From assembly GCA_034435035.1 (NCBI GenBank), contig DAOTXW010000101.1, positions 1-64,000 of the forward strand: DNA of 64,000 nucleotides, written 5' to 3'. The position numbers and the translations under genes were made by a program. How positions within the stretch are numbered: the stretch's first letter is position 1; each line of letters starts with the position of its first letter. Below the pieces are notes generated by a model. That model was not told the DNA's origin, ran no database searches, and worked only from the letters and a program-made list of their open reading frames with translations. Positions 15,879 through 24,214 of this stretch are shown here, one piece after another. The stretch comes from JAHEME01 sp034435035 (GTDB lineage Bacteria > Chloroflexota > Anaerolineae > Aggregatilineales > UBA3940).

Positions 15879-17303
15879 ATGACCGTCTCTGGAAAGTCCA
15901 CCGTCAAGAAGGTCACCACCGAGGAGCTGCTCGCTAAGGCCAGGAAGCCGGCTGCCGATGCGATGCGGCTGCATGATTTCTACCACGGCAAGACTCAGAC
16001 CGCCCTGCGCTGCCCTGTCCGCACCTTCCAGGATTTTGCGATCTGGTACACCCCCGGTGTGGCAGCCCCCTGCAAGGCCATCCAGGCCGATCCTGAGCTT
16101 GTCTACCAGTACACCAGCAAGTGGAATACCATCGCCGTCGTCTCCGACGGCACCCGTGTGCTGGGTCTGGGCGATATCGGCCCTAAGGCCGGCCTCCCGG
16201 TCATGGAAGGCAAGGGCCTGCTCTACAAGTACCTCGGCGGCGTCGATGCCGTTCCCATCATGCTCGATACCAAGGACCCGGATAAGATCATCGATACCGT
16301 CCTCATGCTCCAGCCGGCCTTCGGCGGCGTCAACCTCGAGGATATCTCTCAGCCCAAGTGCTTCCGCATCCTCGATACCCTCCGCGAGAAGGCCGAGATC
16401 CCCATCTGGCACGATGATCAGCAGGGCACAGCCTCCGTCACCCTGGCTGGCCTCATCAATGCGGTCAAACTCGTCGGCAAGAAGATGGATGAGGTGAAGA
16501 TCGTCTTCTTCGGTGCCGGCGCTTCCAACGTCGCCTGCGCCCGCCTCATCTTCGCCTACGGCGCTCAGCCCGAGAACTGCCTCATGCTTGACACCAAAGG
16601 CATCCTCGGCAAGCACCGGCAGGACATCTACGCCCGCCGCAGCGAGTTCGTCGCCAAGTGGCGCATGTGCCAGATTACCAACAAAGAGGAGCAGCAGGGC
16701 GATCTGGCCGAAGCCCTCAGGGGGGCCGATGTCCTCATCGCCCTTTCCCAGCCCGGCCCCGATGTCATCCAGAAGGAATGGATCGCCAGCATGGCCAGGG
16801 ATAGCATCGTCTTCCTCTGCGCCAACCCCATCCCCGAGATGTGGCCCTGGGACGCTAAGGAAGCCGGCGCCGCGGTGGTCGCCACCGGTCGCAGCGACTT
16901 CCCCAATCAGGTCAACAACTCCCTCGGCTTCCCCGGCATCTTCCGCGGCACGCTCGATGTCCGCGCCCGCACCATCACCGACGAGATGGCCATCGCCGCC
17001 TCCGTCGAGCTGGCCCGTATGGCCGAGGAAAAGGGCCTCGACCCTGACTACATCCTGCCCAACATGGACGAATGGGAAGTCTTCCCCCGCGAGGCTGCCG
17101 CGGTGGCCATGAAGGCTATCGAGCAGGGGGTCGCCCTCAAACCCACCACCCGCGAGCAGGAATACGAACGCGCCTCGCACATCATCAAGGCCGCCCGCGA
17201 CATGACCATGATGCTCATGCACGAGGGCTTTATCCCGGACGCGCCCCCGGAGGACGGCTCCCCCGATGCCGCTCCAACCTTTGACGCGCATGCCGCCTAT
17301 TAG
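15879..17303 (+). CDS. NAD(P)-dependent malic enzyme
   Basis: Oxidatively decarboxylates malate to pyruvate, linking the TCA cycle to pyruvate and NAD(P)H supply. The 474-residue protein shows the N-terminal domain motif AIWYTPGVAAPC, the catalytic Lys/Asp region LGDIGPKAGLPVMEGK, the metal-binding IWHDDQQGTASV, the nucleotide-binding glycine motif VFFGAGASN, and CANPIPEMWP. The length is that of the shorter bacterial form without a phosphotransacetylase domain. The start is set by AAGGAG 9 nt upstream of ATG. A flavoprotein gene follows after 18 nt and probably shares the transcript. Confidence 0.93.
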   Translation: MTVSGKSTVKKVTTEELLAKARKPAADAMRLHDFYHGKTQTALRCPVRTFQDFAIWYTPGVAAPCKAIQADPELVYQYTSKWNTIAVVSDGTRVLGLGDIGPKAGLPVMEGKGLLYKYLGGVDAVPIMLDTKDPDKIIDTVLMLQPAFGGVNLEDISQPKCFRILDTLREKAEIPIWHDDQQGTASVTLAGLINAVKLVGKKMDEVKIVFFGAGASNVACARLIFAYGAQPENCLMLDTKGILGKHRQDIYARRSEFVAKWRMCQITNKEEQQGDLAEALRGADVLIALSQPGPDVIQKEWIASMARDSIVFLCANPIPEMWPWDAKEAGAAVVATGRSDFPNQVNNSLGFPGIFRGTLDVRARTITDEMAIAASVELARMAEEKGLDPDYILPNMDEWEVFPREAAAVAMKAIEQGVALKPTTREQEYERASHIIKAARDMTMMLMHEGFIPDAPPEDGSPDAAPTFDAHAAY

Positions 17304-17321
17304 TTTCTGCGGAGGCACACG

Positions 17322-18245
17322 ATGCACGATCTAATCATTCTGGGGGGTGGGCCTGCCGGCCTGACCGCCGCCATGTATGCAGTCCAGAAGCGTCTGGATG
17401 CCCTGCTCATCACCCGCGACCTGGGGGGCAAGACCAACTATCATCTCCAGCTCCCCTTCGTCGAGCGCCACATGACCATCAACGGCGACGAAGTGGTCAA
17501 CCGCTTCTCCCGCGAGATCGAGTACCTCGATCATGTGCGCATCCTGGAGAACGCCGAGAAGGTAGATGCTGTTGAGGGCGGCTACGAGGTGACCCTGTCC
17601 ACTGGCTCCGCGTACCGTTCCCGCGCCCTCATCGTCGCCACCGGCGCGAAGGGTCAGCTCCTCAGCGTCCCCGGCGAAAGGGAGTACATGATGAGGGGTC
17701 TCTGCTATAGTGCTATTAGCTACGCCCAATTGTTCTACGATCGCCTGGCTGTGGTCATCGGGGATGGCGACCTGGCGCTGCGCAGTACGGCTGAGCTGGC
17801 TCGCATCGCCCGGAAAGTCACTCTGGTGGCCGAGACCGGCGAGCGCTTCGATAACCCGCTGGGGCGCCGCCTGCGTTCAATGAACCAGGTTGAGTTCGTA
17901 GAAGGTTACCGGGTGAAGGAAGTCAAAGGCGATGGACGCTATGCGCGCAGCCTGGTCATCGATGGGCCGGGCGGCGTGCGCGAGCTGGAGATGGATGCGG
18001 CTTTTGTCGAAAAGGAGCTGCTTCCGCGCAGCCAGCTTGTCCGCCATCTGGTGGATGTCGATCCGCACGGCCACATCAAGATCAACACCCGCAACGAAAC
18101 CAGCGCCTCCGGTATCTACGCTGCCGGCGATGTGACCAACACCTTCTCTGAACAGGTCCTGATCTCCATCGGCGAAGGCGCGAAAGCTGCCCTCAGCGCT
18201 TATGAATATCTGCTCCGACAGGAGCCAATCAAGACGCCCGCCTGA
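17322..18245 (+). CDS. Thioredoxin-reductase-like flavoprotein lacking the CxxC
   Basis: A 307-residue FAD/NAD(P)H oxidoreductase. The FAD site IILGGGPAGLTAAMYA is at the N-terminus, ATGAKG near residue 105, the NAD(P)H site VVIGDGDLALRS near residue 142, and the C-terminal FAD-contacting GIYAAGDVTN near residue 263. Where thioredoxin reductase carries CATC, the sequence is LCYSAI, with a single Cys, so disulfide shuttling to thioredoxin is not possible by the usual route. It may be a ferredoxin/flavodoxin-NADP reductase-like enzyme or another diaphorase. It follows malic enzyme closely, which could supply NADPH. Confidence 0.85.
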   Translation: MHDLIILGGGPAGLTAAMYAVQKRLDALLITRDLGGKTNYHLQLPFVERHMTINGDEVVNRFSREIEYLDHVRILENAEKVDAVEGGYEVTLSTGSAYRSRALIVATGAKGQLLSVPGEREYMMRGLCYSAISYAQLFYDRLAVVIGDGDLALRSTAELARIARKVTLVAETGERFDNPLGRRLRSMNQVEFVEGYRVKEVKGDGRYARSLVIDGPGGVRELEMDAAFVEKELLPRSQLVRHLVDVDPHGHIKINTRNETSASGIYAAGDVTNTFSEQVLISIGEGAKAALSAYEYLLRQEPIKTPA

Positions 18246-18262
18246 TTGGCGCTGACGTGGAC

Positions 18263-18289
18263 GGCCGGGGCGCAACCTCCGCCCCGGCC
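18263..18289 (+). terminator. GC-rich terminator hairpin
   Basis: A perfect 10-bp stem (GGCCGGGGCG and its complement) with a 7-nt loop, followed by CTTGTGTTT, lies 18 nt after the flavoprotein stop and before a convergent gene. It could serve both directions. Confidence 0.65.
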
Positions 18290-18318
18290 CTTGTGTTTGC
18301 GGGTGCAGCCTGCCCGGC

Positions 18319-19056
18319 CTACCGGCCCGACCGCCGCGAGAAGATCATCATCTGCTGGTTGCGCGGATGCTGCCAGTGGGGGGCGCGCTTCACCTGCAGC
18401 CCCACCCGCTGCGCCAGCTCTTCGAACACGCTGAACTCGTAGTGAAACGGATCGCGGTCGGGGTAGGTAGTCAGGCGGGGAGTGGGCTGCAGCGGCGAAA
18501 CATAGTCCCCCGGCGGCCCCTCGAAGAACGTTGCATAGAAGCGCCCGTCGGGGTTCAGCACAGCCGGCACATTGGCCAGGCAGCGCAGGATCGCATTCCA
18601 CGGCAGATGCGTGAAGACCGACTGCGCCAGCAGGTAGTCAAAGGTCGTGCCGAATAGGCCGAAGTTGAAGTCATCGCGGCAGATCAGCGTGGGACGCCGG
18701 GTCACTCCGTGCGCCGGCAGCTCGATCTCGACGGCGGCTTCCAGCAGCAGAGGATCCTGGTCGATGCCGAAGTAGTTGCCCTCATCCAGGTAGGGGATGA
18801 AGTTCACCCCGGCCCGCAGCGCCCCGCAGCCGATGTCCAGCAGCCGGTGCTGTGGCTGCAGCCCTTCGCCTACCAGGAAGTCGAACTACAGCTTGCCCAT
18901 GGCGTCCCAGTCGCGCAAGCGCCGGTACAGCCCGCCGGACTGGAGCCGGATGACGTCTGGCGGCAGCGGCCTCGCTTTGCGTATGAGCCGTGTGATCAGG
19001 GGTGGAGCCAGATCCTTGAGGATCCGGCGCACTGAGGAGGAAGGGTTTTGTGCCAT
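18319..19056 (-). pseudogene. SAM-dependent methyltransferase interrupted by one amber codon
   Basis: The frame reads from ATG at 19056 through a normal class I methyltransferase sequence. It begins MAQNPSSSVRR, then DWDAMGKL, then TAG at codon 57 (18886-18888), then FDFLVGEGL and the SAM motif LLDIGCGALRAG. It ends in the frame of the 162-codon downstream segment. In relatives the codon is expected to be Gln within KLQFDFLV, so a single CAG to TAG change explains the break. Both halves are otherwise undamaged, so the event is recent, a sequencing error, or suppressed. A GTG at 18807 could restart only a fragment without the SAM motif. It is the last gene of a minus-strand operon. Confidence 0.8.
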
Positions 19057-19115
19057 GATTTCGATCTTTCGGTGAAGGGAGGCGTAGTTTCGGAGCCGGC
19101 AGGGCGGATGCAGCG

Positions 19116-19310
19116 CTATCTACGGGCGGCACCCCGCAGCAGATCGAGCAGCTCGCGCCATTCCTCGGCGAACAGGTGCAGTGTCACACTGCCCAGCTCG
19201 ATGTTGTAGACTTCTTCGCCATCGGCGTCCTGCCCGACCAGCACAGCATAGTTTTCCGTCTCAGCCAGCAGAGTCAGGGGTGTTTCATCGTCAGGGTTTG
19301 GGCGGTTCAT
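19116..19310 (-). CDS. Small acidic conserved-looking protein
   Basis: A 64-residue protein with a Glu/Asp-rich sequence and no signal or membrane segment. The predicted order is beta strands (NYAVLVGQD, EVYNIELGSVTLHL) followed by an amphipathic helix (EEWRELLDLLRGA). The ribosome site AAGGAGAGGAG is excellent, and it sits between two genes of the same operon with short gaps, so it is very likely translated. I do not recognise a named family. A regulatory or accessory role is possible but not shown. Confidence 0.7.
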   Translation of the reverse strand: MNRPNPDDETPLTLLAETENYAVLVGQDADGEEVYNIELGSVTLHLFAEEWRELLDLLRGAARR

Positions 19311-19329
19311 GGCTCCTCTCCTTTTGACT

Positions 19330-20196
19330 TCAGGGCCTCAGCGGCAGCTCAAACAGCCACAGATCCATACCGCCGGCATGCTTCAGGGCCGATCGGGCGG
19401 CCGGCCGTTCCAACCCCACGCCCAGCGGCATCATCCAGCGCATGCCAGCCAGGCTCCGCCCCGCCGCCAGCCCCTGCAGGGCGGATAGCATATTCTGCAG
19501 CGTCGTGTCATCCGGGGCATCCAGATAGGCCAGCATGAGCAGCTCGCCCGCGCTGGCGGCAGAGTCCAGTATGGCCAGGCCGGCCATCTTATCCGCCTGC
19601 CGCCAGCCAAGCACGTGCAGGCGCTTGTCAGCCAGGCATGCCTGCAGGCGCTCGAAAGTCAGAAAAAGGGCGCGCCCGCCGAGATGGACGAAGTGGTTGG
19701 TGCGGTACATCGGCGAGGATCGCAGATACCGCCAGGCCAGTACTGCATTCTGCGGCTGAAGAACCTTGAAATTCCAGAAGTCGGCCTGTGCCGCGTCGGC
19801 CTGCATATCCGCATAACTCATGCGGTGTACGAACCCGCCGCGCCGCGCCGCGCTGGCCACCAGATCGCTGCTGGCAGGGGTGTAGCAGCGCAGCAGCCCG
19901 TCCCCGATCTGCCGGAATCTCGCCGCCACCCGCGCCATGACCTCGATCAGCAGCGCCGCCGTGCGCTGCTCCGGGTCAATTCGCAGAGAATCGAGCCACC
20001 ATTCCGCCTCGCCCATCTTCAGCAACGTCGCTGCTGCCGACGGACGTTCAGAAATCTCCGCCAGCATATGATGGATTCCCCTCGCTGGCGATTCTGGCTC
20101 ACCAATCAAGGTTTCACTGGGCCACGTGGCCGTTGCGCCGACCTCCGCTGCTGTGGCGGCCCGCAGCGTCAGGCTGTAGGCTGAATCGGCATCCAT
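19330..20196 (-). CDS. GNAT-like acetyltransferase
   Basis: A 288-residue protein with the organisation of a double GNAT: an N-terminal domain with LDSLRIDPEQRTAALLIEVMARVAAR (helix and acyl-CoA pyrophosphate-type turn, here shown in part) and a C-terminal half that includes HVLGWRQADKMAGLAIL. The canonical Q/RxxGxG/A loop is weak, so assignment to the superfamily is moderate. The ATG at 20196 is preferred over one five codons upstream because GGGGAG lies 7 nt before it. It is in a minus-strand operon with the AI-2E-type exporter upstream and the 64-residue protein downstream. Confidence 0.6.
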   Translation of the reverse strand: MDADSAYSLTLRAATAAEVGATATWPSETLIGEPESPARGIHHMLAEISERPSAAATLLKMGEAEWWLDSLRIDPEQRTAALLIEVMARVAARFRQIGDGLLRCYTPASSDLVASAARRGGFVHRMSYADMQADAAQADFWNFKVLQPQNAVLAWRYLRSSPMYRTNHFVHLGGRALFLTFERLQACLADKRLHVLGWRQADKMAGLAILDSAASAGELLMLAYLDAPDDTTLQNMLSALQGLAAGRSLAGMRWMMPLGVGLERPAARSALKHAGGMDLWLFELPLRP

Positions 20197-20224
20197 GGTT
20201 GGTCTCCCCACCCGATCAAGGCGC

Positions 20225-21478
20225 TCAAGGCTGTCTCTCAGGGACTTTATCGCCCTGATGGATGCTGCTGGCCATGCTGGCAGCCACCGCGATCCGCTCC
20301 GCCTGAGGGGCGTTCGGCGGGCCTACCATGGGGAAGGGATCGAGGTCAAAGAGCATGGCATAGAGGTAACGGCCCAGGATGCGCAGCGTGGCAATGGTCG
20401 GCGCTGCCAAAGCCACACCGAGAACGCCGCCAATCGAGGCTCCGATAATGATCCCGATGATCACCACCATTGGATGCAGCCGTACCTGTCGCCCGATAAT
20501 GCGCGGGATCAGGAAATTGAGATCGAGCTGGGTGAAAACGGTGTGCATGGCTGCCACAATGAGCACGAATACCAAGTTGGATACCGGGAGTGTCGTTGAC
20601 CCTTCGATCAGGGCGATGATCATCGCGGTGATGATCCAGATAGCGTGGCCCACGCTCGGCAGAAACTCCATGAGGCCAGCAAAGATGCCCATGAGCAGCG
20701 GCTGGGGCAGGCCAATCACGGTGCTGATCACCGTGATGATGACGGTGACAACTACCGCCAGAATCACCTGCCCGCGGAAGAAGGACGACCAGACCACGTT
20801 GATTTCAGCCAGCAGCAGGCGCAGGTCTTCGCGATACTGGGGCGGTGCGATCCCTTGCAGCCACGCGATCACCCGCCGGGCATCCCGGGTAAGGTAGAAG
20901 CCGATCAAGAAGGTGAAGATGGTCAGCAGAAAGGTCTCTGCCACTCCGAATACCAGCTCAAAGGGCTGGCTCGCCAGCGAGCGCAGGAAGTCGATCAGCG
21001 CTGTGGTCACCTCGGAGGTGATCATCCGTACTTCAAAGCTGATCCCGGCGATCGTGATCGTCTGCTCAGGATCCATCTGGCTTAGCCCTTCGATGGCGCT
21101 GATCAGCTCGTCTCTCAGATAGGCAAAGGTATCTGCAATGACCGGGGCCAGGGCGACCGCCAGCAGCGACAGGGTGAGCACAACCGTGATGTACAGCAGA
21201 GTGGTGGCGAGGCCGTGTGGGATGCGTGAGTTCTGGCGCACACGTCGTACCAGAGGATACATCAGGTAGGCGATGATGGAGCCGACAATCAACGGAAACA
21301 GGACAACACGGGAAAGGTAGATCCCCCCTATGCCGCCCAGTATCAGCAGGACTGTGACAACCAGCTTGAGGGTCGGGCTCCAGCGTGGGCGCGCCGAAGG
21401 GCTGACAGGTGCTTCACTCTGCATGGACAACTGATACTCCGCTGGCGACACGAACGCCACAGTCAGGATTTCGCCCAT
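20225..21478 (-). CDS. AI-2E family transporter (PerM-like)
   Basis: A 417-residue polytopic membrane protein of the AI-2E/PerM family. Members export small molecules or ions; autoinducer-2 export is established only for a few. Hydrophobic pairs near residues 38-75, a helix near 85-105, a long soluble loop, then a cluster of C-terminal helices with VILAVVVTVIITVISTVIGL and VVIIGIIIGASIGGVLG match the family's eight-helix plan. The start at 21478 is uncertain; an ATG at residue 19 (MQSEAPVS) is a reasonable alternative. It is first in an operon with the GNAT-like gene. Confidence 0.88.
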   Translation of the reverse strand: MGEILTVAFVSPAEYQLSMQSEAPVSPSARPRWSPTLKLVVTVLLILGGIGGIYLSRVVLFPLIVGSIIAYLMYPLVRRVRQNSRIPHGLATTLLYITVVLTLSLLAVALAPVIADTFAYLRDELISAIEGLSQMDPEQTITIAGISFEVRMITSEVTTALIDFLRSLASQPFELVFGVAETFLLTIFTFLIGFYLTRDARRVIAWLQGIAPPQYREDLRLLLAEINVVWSSFFRGQVILAVVVTVIITVISTVIGLPQPLLMGIFAGLMEFLPSVGHAIWIITAMIIALIEGSTTLPVSNLVFVLIVAAMHTVFTQLDLNFLIPRIIGRQVRLHPMVVIIGIIIGASIGGVLGVALAAPTIATLRILGRYLYAMLFDLDPFPMVGPPNAPQAERIAVAASMASSIHQGDKVPERQP

Positions 21479-21521
21479 TCATTCTAGTACAGGCGAGTCT
21501 GCCGGACAACTGCAGCAGAAA

Positions 21522-21544
21522 GGGGCACGGTTTTGCCGTGCCCC
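21522..21544 (-). terminator. Rho-independent terminator
   Basis: A 9-bp perfect stem (GGGGCACGG and its complement) with a 5-nt loop is followed on the minus strand by TTTCTGC. It lies 28 nt after the stop of the LysM glycosidase gene and just before the exporter gene. Confidence 0.75.
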
Positions 21545-21571
21545 CTGTGGAGGGTAAATCACGGGGCGCGA

Positions 21572-23419
21572 TCAGTTGCTCATAGCCCGGCGCAGCGAGT
21601 CGCATGCCGGGCATCCACCTCCCGGTCGAATGATCGCATATCCGGCCTGCGGGTCATCGCCCCAGTAGGTGAAGTCCACGTTGAAGACGATCAGCAGACG
21701 CACCCGGCCCGTTCCCTGGCTGATGTCCACGGCCCGCGCCAGCCACTCAGTCTGTTCGCCGACGGTATTGCCGCCCGCCCACCAGAAGTTGGGTGGCATA
21801 GCTCCCCAGCCTTCGGGTGAGGCATAGCCCAGTTCGGTGAAGCACAGCTTCGTACCGGGGAAGGCCCCTGCATACACGTTGAAGGTCAGCGGAAAGTACC
21901 AGGAGTAGTGATGATCGCCGCCATCGGCAGGATGTCCGGTCGCCGCGTCAGGCGGCGTCGCACCGGCGTTATGATGCACGCCCAGGCAGTCCATGTAGCG
22001 TGCTGCTCCTGCGTCTCGCATGCCAGCCAGATAGCGCTGATCGCTCCACACCGAGATTCCGTTGTCTACTCCGGTAGGGGCCAGCGCGCCCGCGATCACC
22101 AGCGTGCCAGGGTTGGCGGCCTTGATCGCGTTGTAGGCGGGAGCCAGCATGTTCTGGACGTAGGCTGCCGGGCTGATCTGGCCGGTGGGCCATTCGCGAT
22201 CCAGGTTCATCTCATTCCAGATCTCGATGCCATCCGCGCCCAGCGCCGCCGCCCCACTGACAAACTGCACATACGCGGCGAAGTCGATGGAGGATGGATA
22301 CTCCGGGCCGGGAACGCTGAACAGCACGCGCAGGCCGTTGGCATGTGCCTGCTCGATCCGGCCCACGAGATCCTTCGGGCTTTGCCCCGGCGACCATTTG
22401 TGCTGGAACTTGACCCATGTCATCCCCGCTGCGCGCATCTCGTTGGGATGATCCAGCGAGTGGGTCTGCCCACCCAGTTCAAAGCCACCCCCGGCGGAAG
22501 GCGGCAGGGAAGGGGGCAGCGCGGGCGATGGCGTGGGAGCTGAGCCGCCGCTGCCACTTTCGGTGGTGACCGGGAGGGAGTTCAGGTCCCCGCTGACCTC
22601 TGTCAGCCAGGCTGCAATCCAGCCGCGCACGCCGCTGTATTCGATAAAGGCCCAACTGGCATCCGCGTTGCGTCCCAGCGGGCTGAGCGACAGGCCCATC
22701 GGCAGGCGGCCCAGCTCGGCGAAGTTGGAACCGGGGCCGGAGCGAATACGCAGCGCGCTGGTCGTGCGAACGCTCGGCGGGCCGGCAGGTTGCGGTTCCG
22801 GAGGCGAGGGGGGCTGTGCCGGAGGAGCAGGCGGGGCTTCCGCGCCGCCGCCTGGAGTGCCGGCCACATCGACGACCGGGAGTCTGCTGACATGCCCGGT
22901 GACGTTGGTCAGCCAGATGGCAACCCAGCCGCGTGTCCCGTTGTAGTCAATGTATAACCAGCTGCTTTCGGCATTGCGCCCCAGCGCTGGCGCAGACTGC
23001 CCATAGGGCATCTTGCCGACTTCCGGATAGGTCGTTCCCGGCCCGGAGCGGATCTTGAGCGTATCGTTGGCCCAGATCATGATATCGCTGGCGGGTGGCG
23101 GCCCTGCTGGCGGTTGGGAGGGCTCACTTCCGGCAGCCGGTTCGCTGCCGCCGGGCGCCGCAGTGCCCGGCGGGCATACGGTCAGCACCCAGCCTACACG
23201 CACGCCCTGCCAGATCTCATAGTAGCGGGTCTGATTAAGCTCTTGCAGCTCCCACGGCTGCATGCCGAAGCGTGTGGCGATACCGATCACCGAGTCGCCG
23301 GGCTGAACGGTGTACTCGCAACCGGCCTGCTGCGCCAGAGCGCCCGGCAGCGGGGCTGCCAGCAGAGCGATGAGGGTGAGAATGGCGGCTTGTCGCCAGA
23401 GACGGATCGTCAGTTGCAT
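21572..23419 (-). CDS. Secreted LysM-SH3-SH3-glycosidase
   Basis: A 615-residue exported protein: a signal peptide (residues 1-29), one LysM module (CEYTVQPGDSVIGIATRFGM), a Pro-rich linker, two bacterial SH3 modules each with LxIRSGPG, another Pro/Ser linker, and a C-terminal TIM-barrel-like domain. The last has the clan GH-A pattern, with IEIWNEMNLDREW carrying the likely acid/base Glu and CFTELGYAS the likely nucleophile. A cell-wall-associated glycan hydrolase is the best reading, and the substrate is unknown. It is 33 nt downstream of a membrane protein gene and is followed by a terminator. Confidence 0.88.
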   Translation of the reverse strand: MQLTIRLWRQAAILTLIALLAAPLPGALAQQAGCEYTVQPGDSVIGIATRFGMQPWELQELNQTRYYEIWQGVRVGWVLTVCPPGTAAPGGSEPAAGSEPSQPPAGPPPASDIMIWANDTLKIRSGPGTTYPEVGKMPYGQSAPALGRNAESSWLYIDYNGTRGWVAIWLTNVTGHVSRLPVVDVAGTPGGGAEAPPAPPAQPPSPPEPQPAGPPSVRTTSALRIRSGPGSNFAELGRLPMGLSLSPLGRNADASWAFIEYSGVRGWIAAWLTEVSGDLNSLPVTTESGSGGSAPTPSPALPPSLPPSAGGGFELGGQTHSLDHPNEMRAAGMTWVKFQHKWSPGQSPKDLVGRIEQAHANGLRVLFSVPGPEYPSSIDFAAYVQFVSGAAALGADGIEIWNEMNLDREWPTGQISPAAYVQNMLAPAYNAIKAANPGTLVIAGALAPTGVDNGISVWSDQRYLAGMRDAGAARYMDCLGVHHNAGATPPDAATGHPADGGDHHYSWYFPLTFNVYAGAFPGTKLCFTELGYASPEGWGAMPPNFWWAGGNTVGEQTEWLARAVDISQGTGRVRLLIVFNVDFTYWGDDPQAGYAIIRPGGGCPACDSLRRAMSN

Positions 23420-23452
23420 GATGTTATCCTGTTATGTTCCGCTGAAGGGCGA

Positions 23453-24214
23453 CTAGCCGATCTTGATCTTGCCCGCGGCACGGTTACGCCCAAAGAGTGA
23501 GCCCAACCCGATCACCAGGGCCAGAATCGGCCCGCAGATCATCATACCCACCCCGAAGGCAAACGCCGCCCGGGCCGCGCTACGGATCTCAGCCACCAGC
23601 TGGGTTCGGTCGCCACCGTACAACCGGTCAGGTGCGATGTCACCGGTAGTTGCTTTTGTGCCTACGACGGTGATCAGATCCCCGTCACGAAACCCGCGGG
23701 TGCGGATAGAGCCTTCCGGCAGTGGTTGGTTGTTGTAGTCAGCGGTTTCCGGGCCGGGGCCTTGCTCCAGTGTCTCGTGCAGATTGCCGCCGATCGTAGC
23801 TGAACTGGCGGGCACAGTGGCGATCGGCAGGGAACTGCCCCCGCCCTGCAGCACAATCCGCAGATCGGGAAACACCTGCTCTACAGTCGTCCATGATCCA
23901 TCCGGCTCGTCCGTGCTGTCGGAGTCCGGCGGATCCACATCCCACCGCTCGCGCACATAGGCCACCAGGCCGTCGTCCGTCAGGGTGGAATTGCCTTCCA
24001 GCCGGCCGGTGACCGCAATGGCCTCGCCGGCACCGATGCTGTTGTAGTTATCCGGGCCGATTTCAGGCAGGTTGTTGATGCGCCGCCACTCAACTGCCTG
24101 CTGCGGCGAGATCACAAAGGCCAGGATCGCGCCGCAGATCATCGTGAACGCTCCGAACACGATGCCAGCGACTACGCCGCTGACGCGATTGCGGAGGTTG
24201 GCCAGGATGTTCAT
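23453..24214 (-). CDS. Membrane protein with two terminal helices, GIDE-like middle
   Basis: This 253-residue protein has hydrophobic helices near residues 10-35 and 215-240, enclosing a soluble domain. The middle part has the order NNLPEIGPDNYNSIGAGEAIAV... then GRLEGN, LVAYVRERW, ITVVGTK, which loosely resembles the GIDE-type domain of MULAN-like membrane proteins. This similarity is by eye and weak. Its start overlaps the upstream cyclase-like gene by four bases, so the two are coupled. Function unknown. Confidence 0.65.
   Translation of the reverse strand: MNILANLRNRVSGVVAGIVFGAFTMICGAILAFVISPQQAVEWRRINNLPEIGPDNYNSIGAGEAIAVTGRLEGNSTLTDDGLVAYVRERWDVDPPDSDSTDEPDGSWTTVEQVFPDLRIVLQGGGSSLPIATVPASSATIGGNLHETLEQGPGPETADYNNQPLPEGSIRTRGFRDGDLITVVGTKATTGDIAPDRLYGGDRTQLVAEIRSAARAAFAFGVGMMICGPILALVIGLGSLFGRNRAAGKIKIG

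Noticed and set aside
15717..17327. A 536-codon open frame antisense to malic enzyme
   Set aside because: Its translation is Gly/Asp/His-rich with no motif. Malic enzyme is certain on the opposite strand.
17300..18320. A confirmed oriC at the skew change
   Set aside because: No dnaA, dnaN or DnaA-box cluster and no AT-rich unwinding region are visible, so only the skew change itself is reported.
18886..18888. Amber codon read as pyrrolysine
   Set aside because: The interrupted gene is a class I methyltransferase, not a methylamine methyltransferase. The MttB homologue in the window has no in-frame amber, and no pyl genes are seen.
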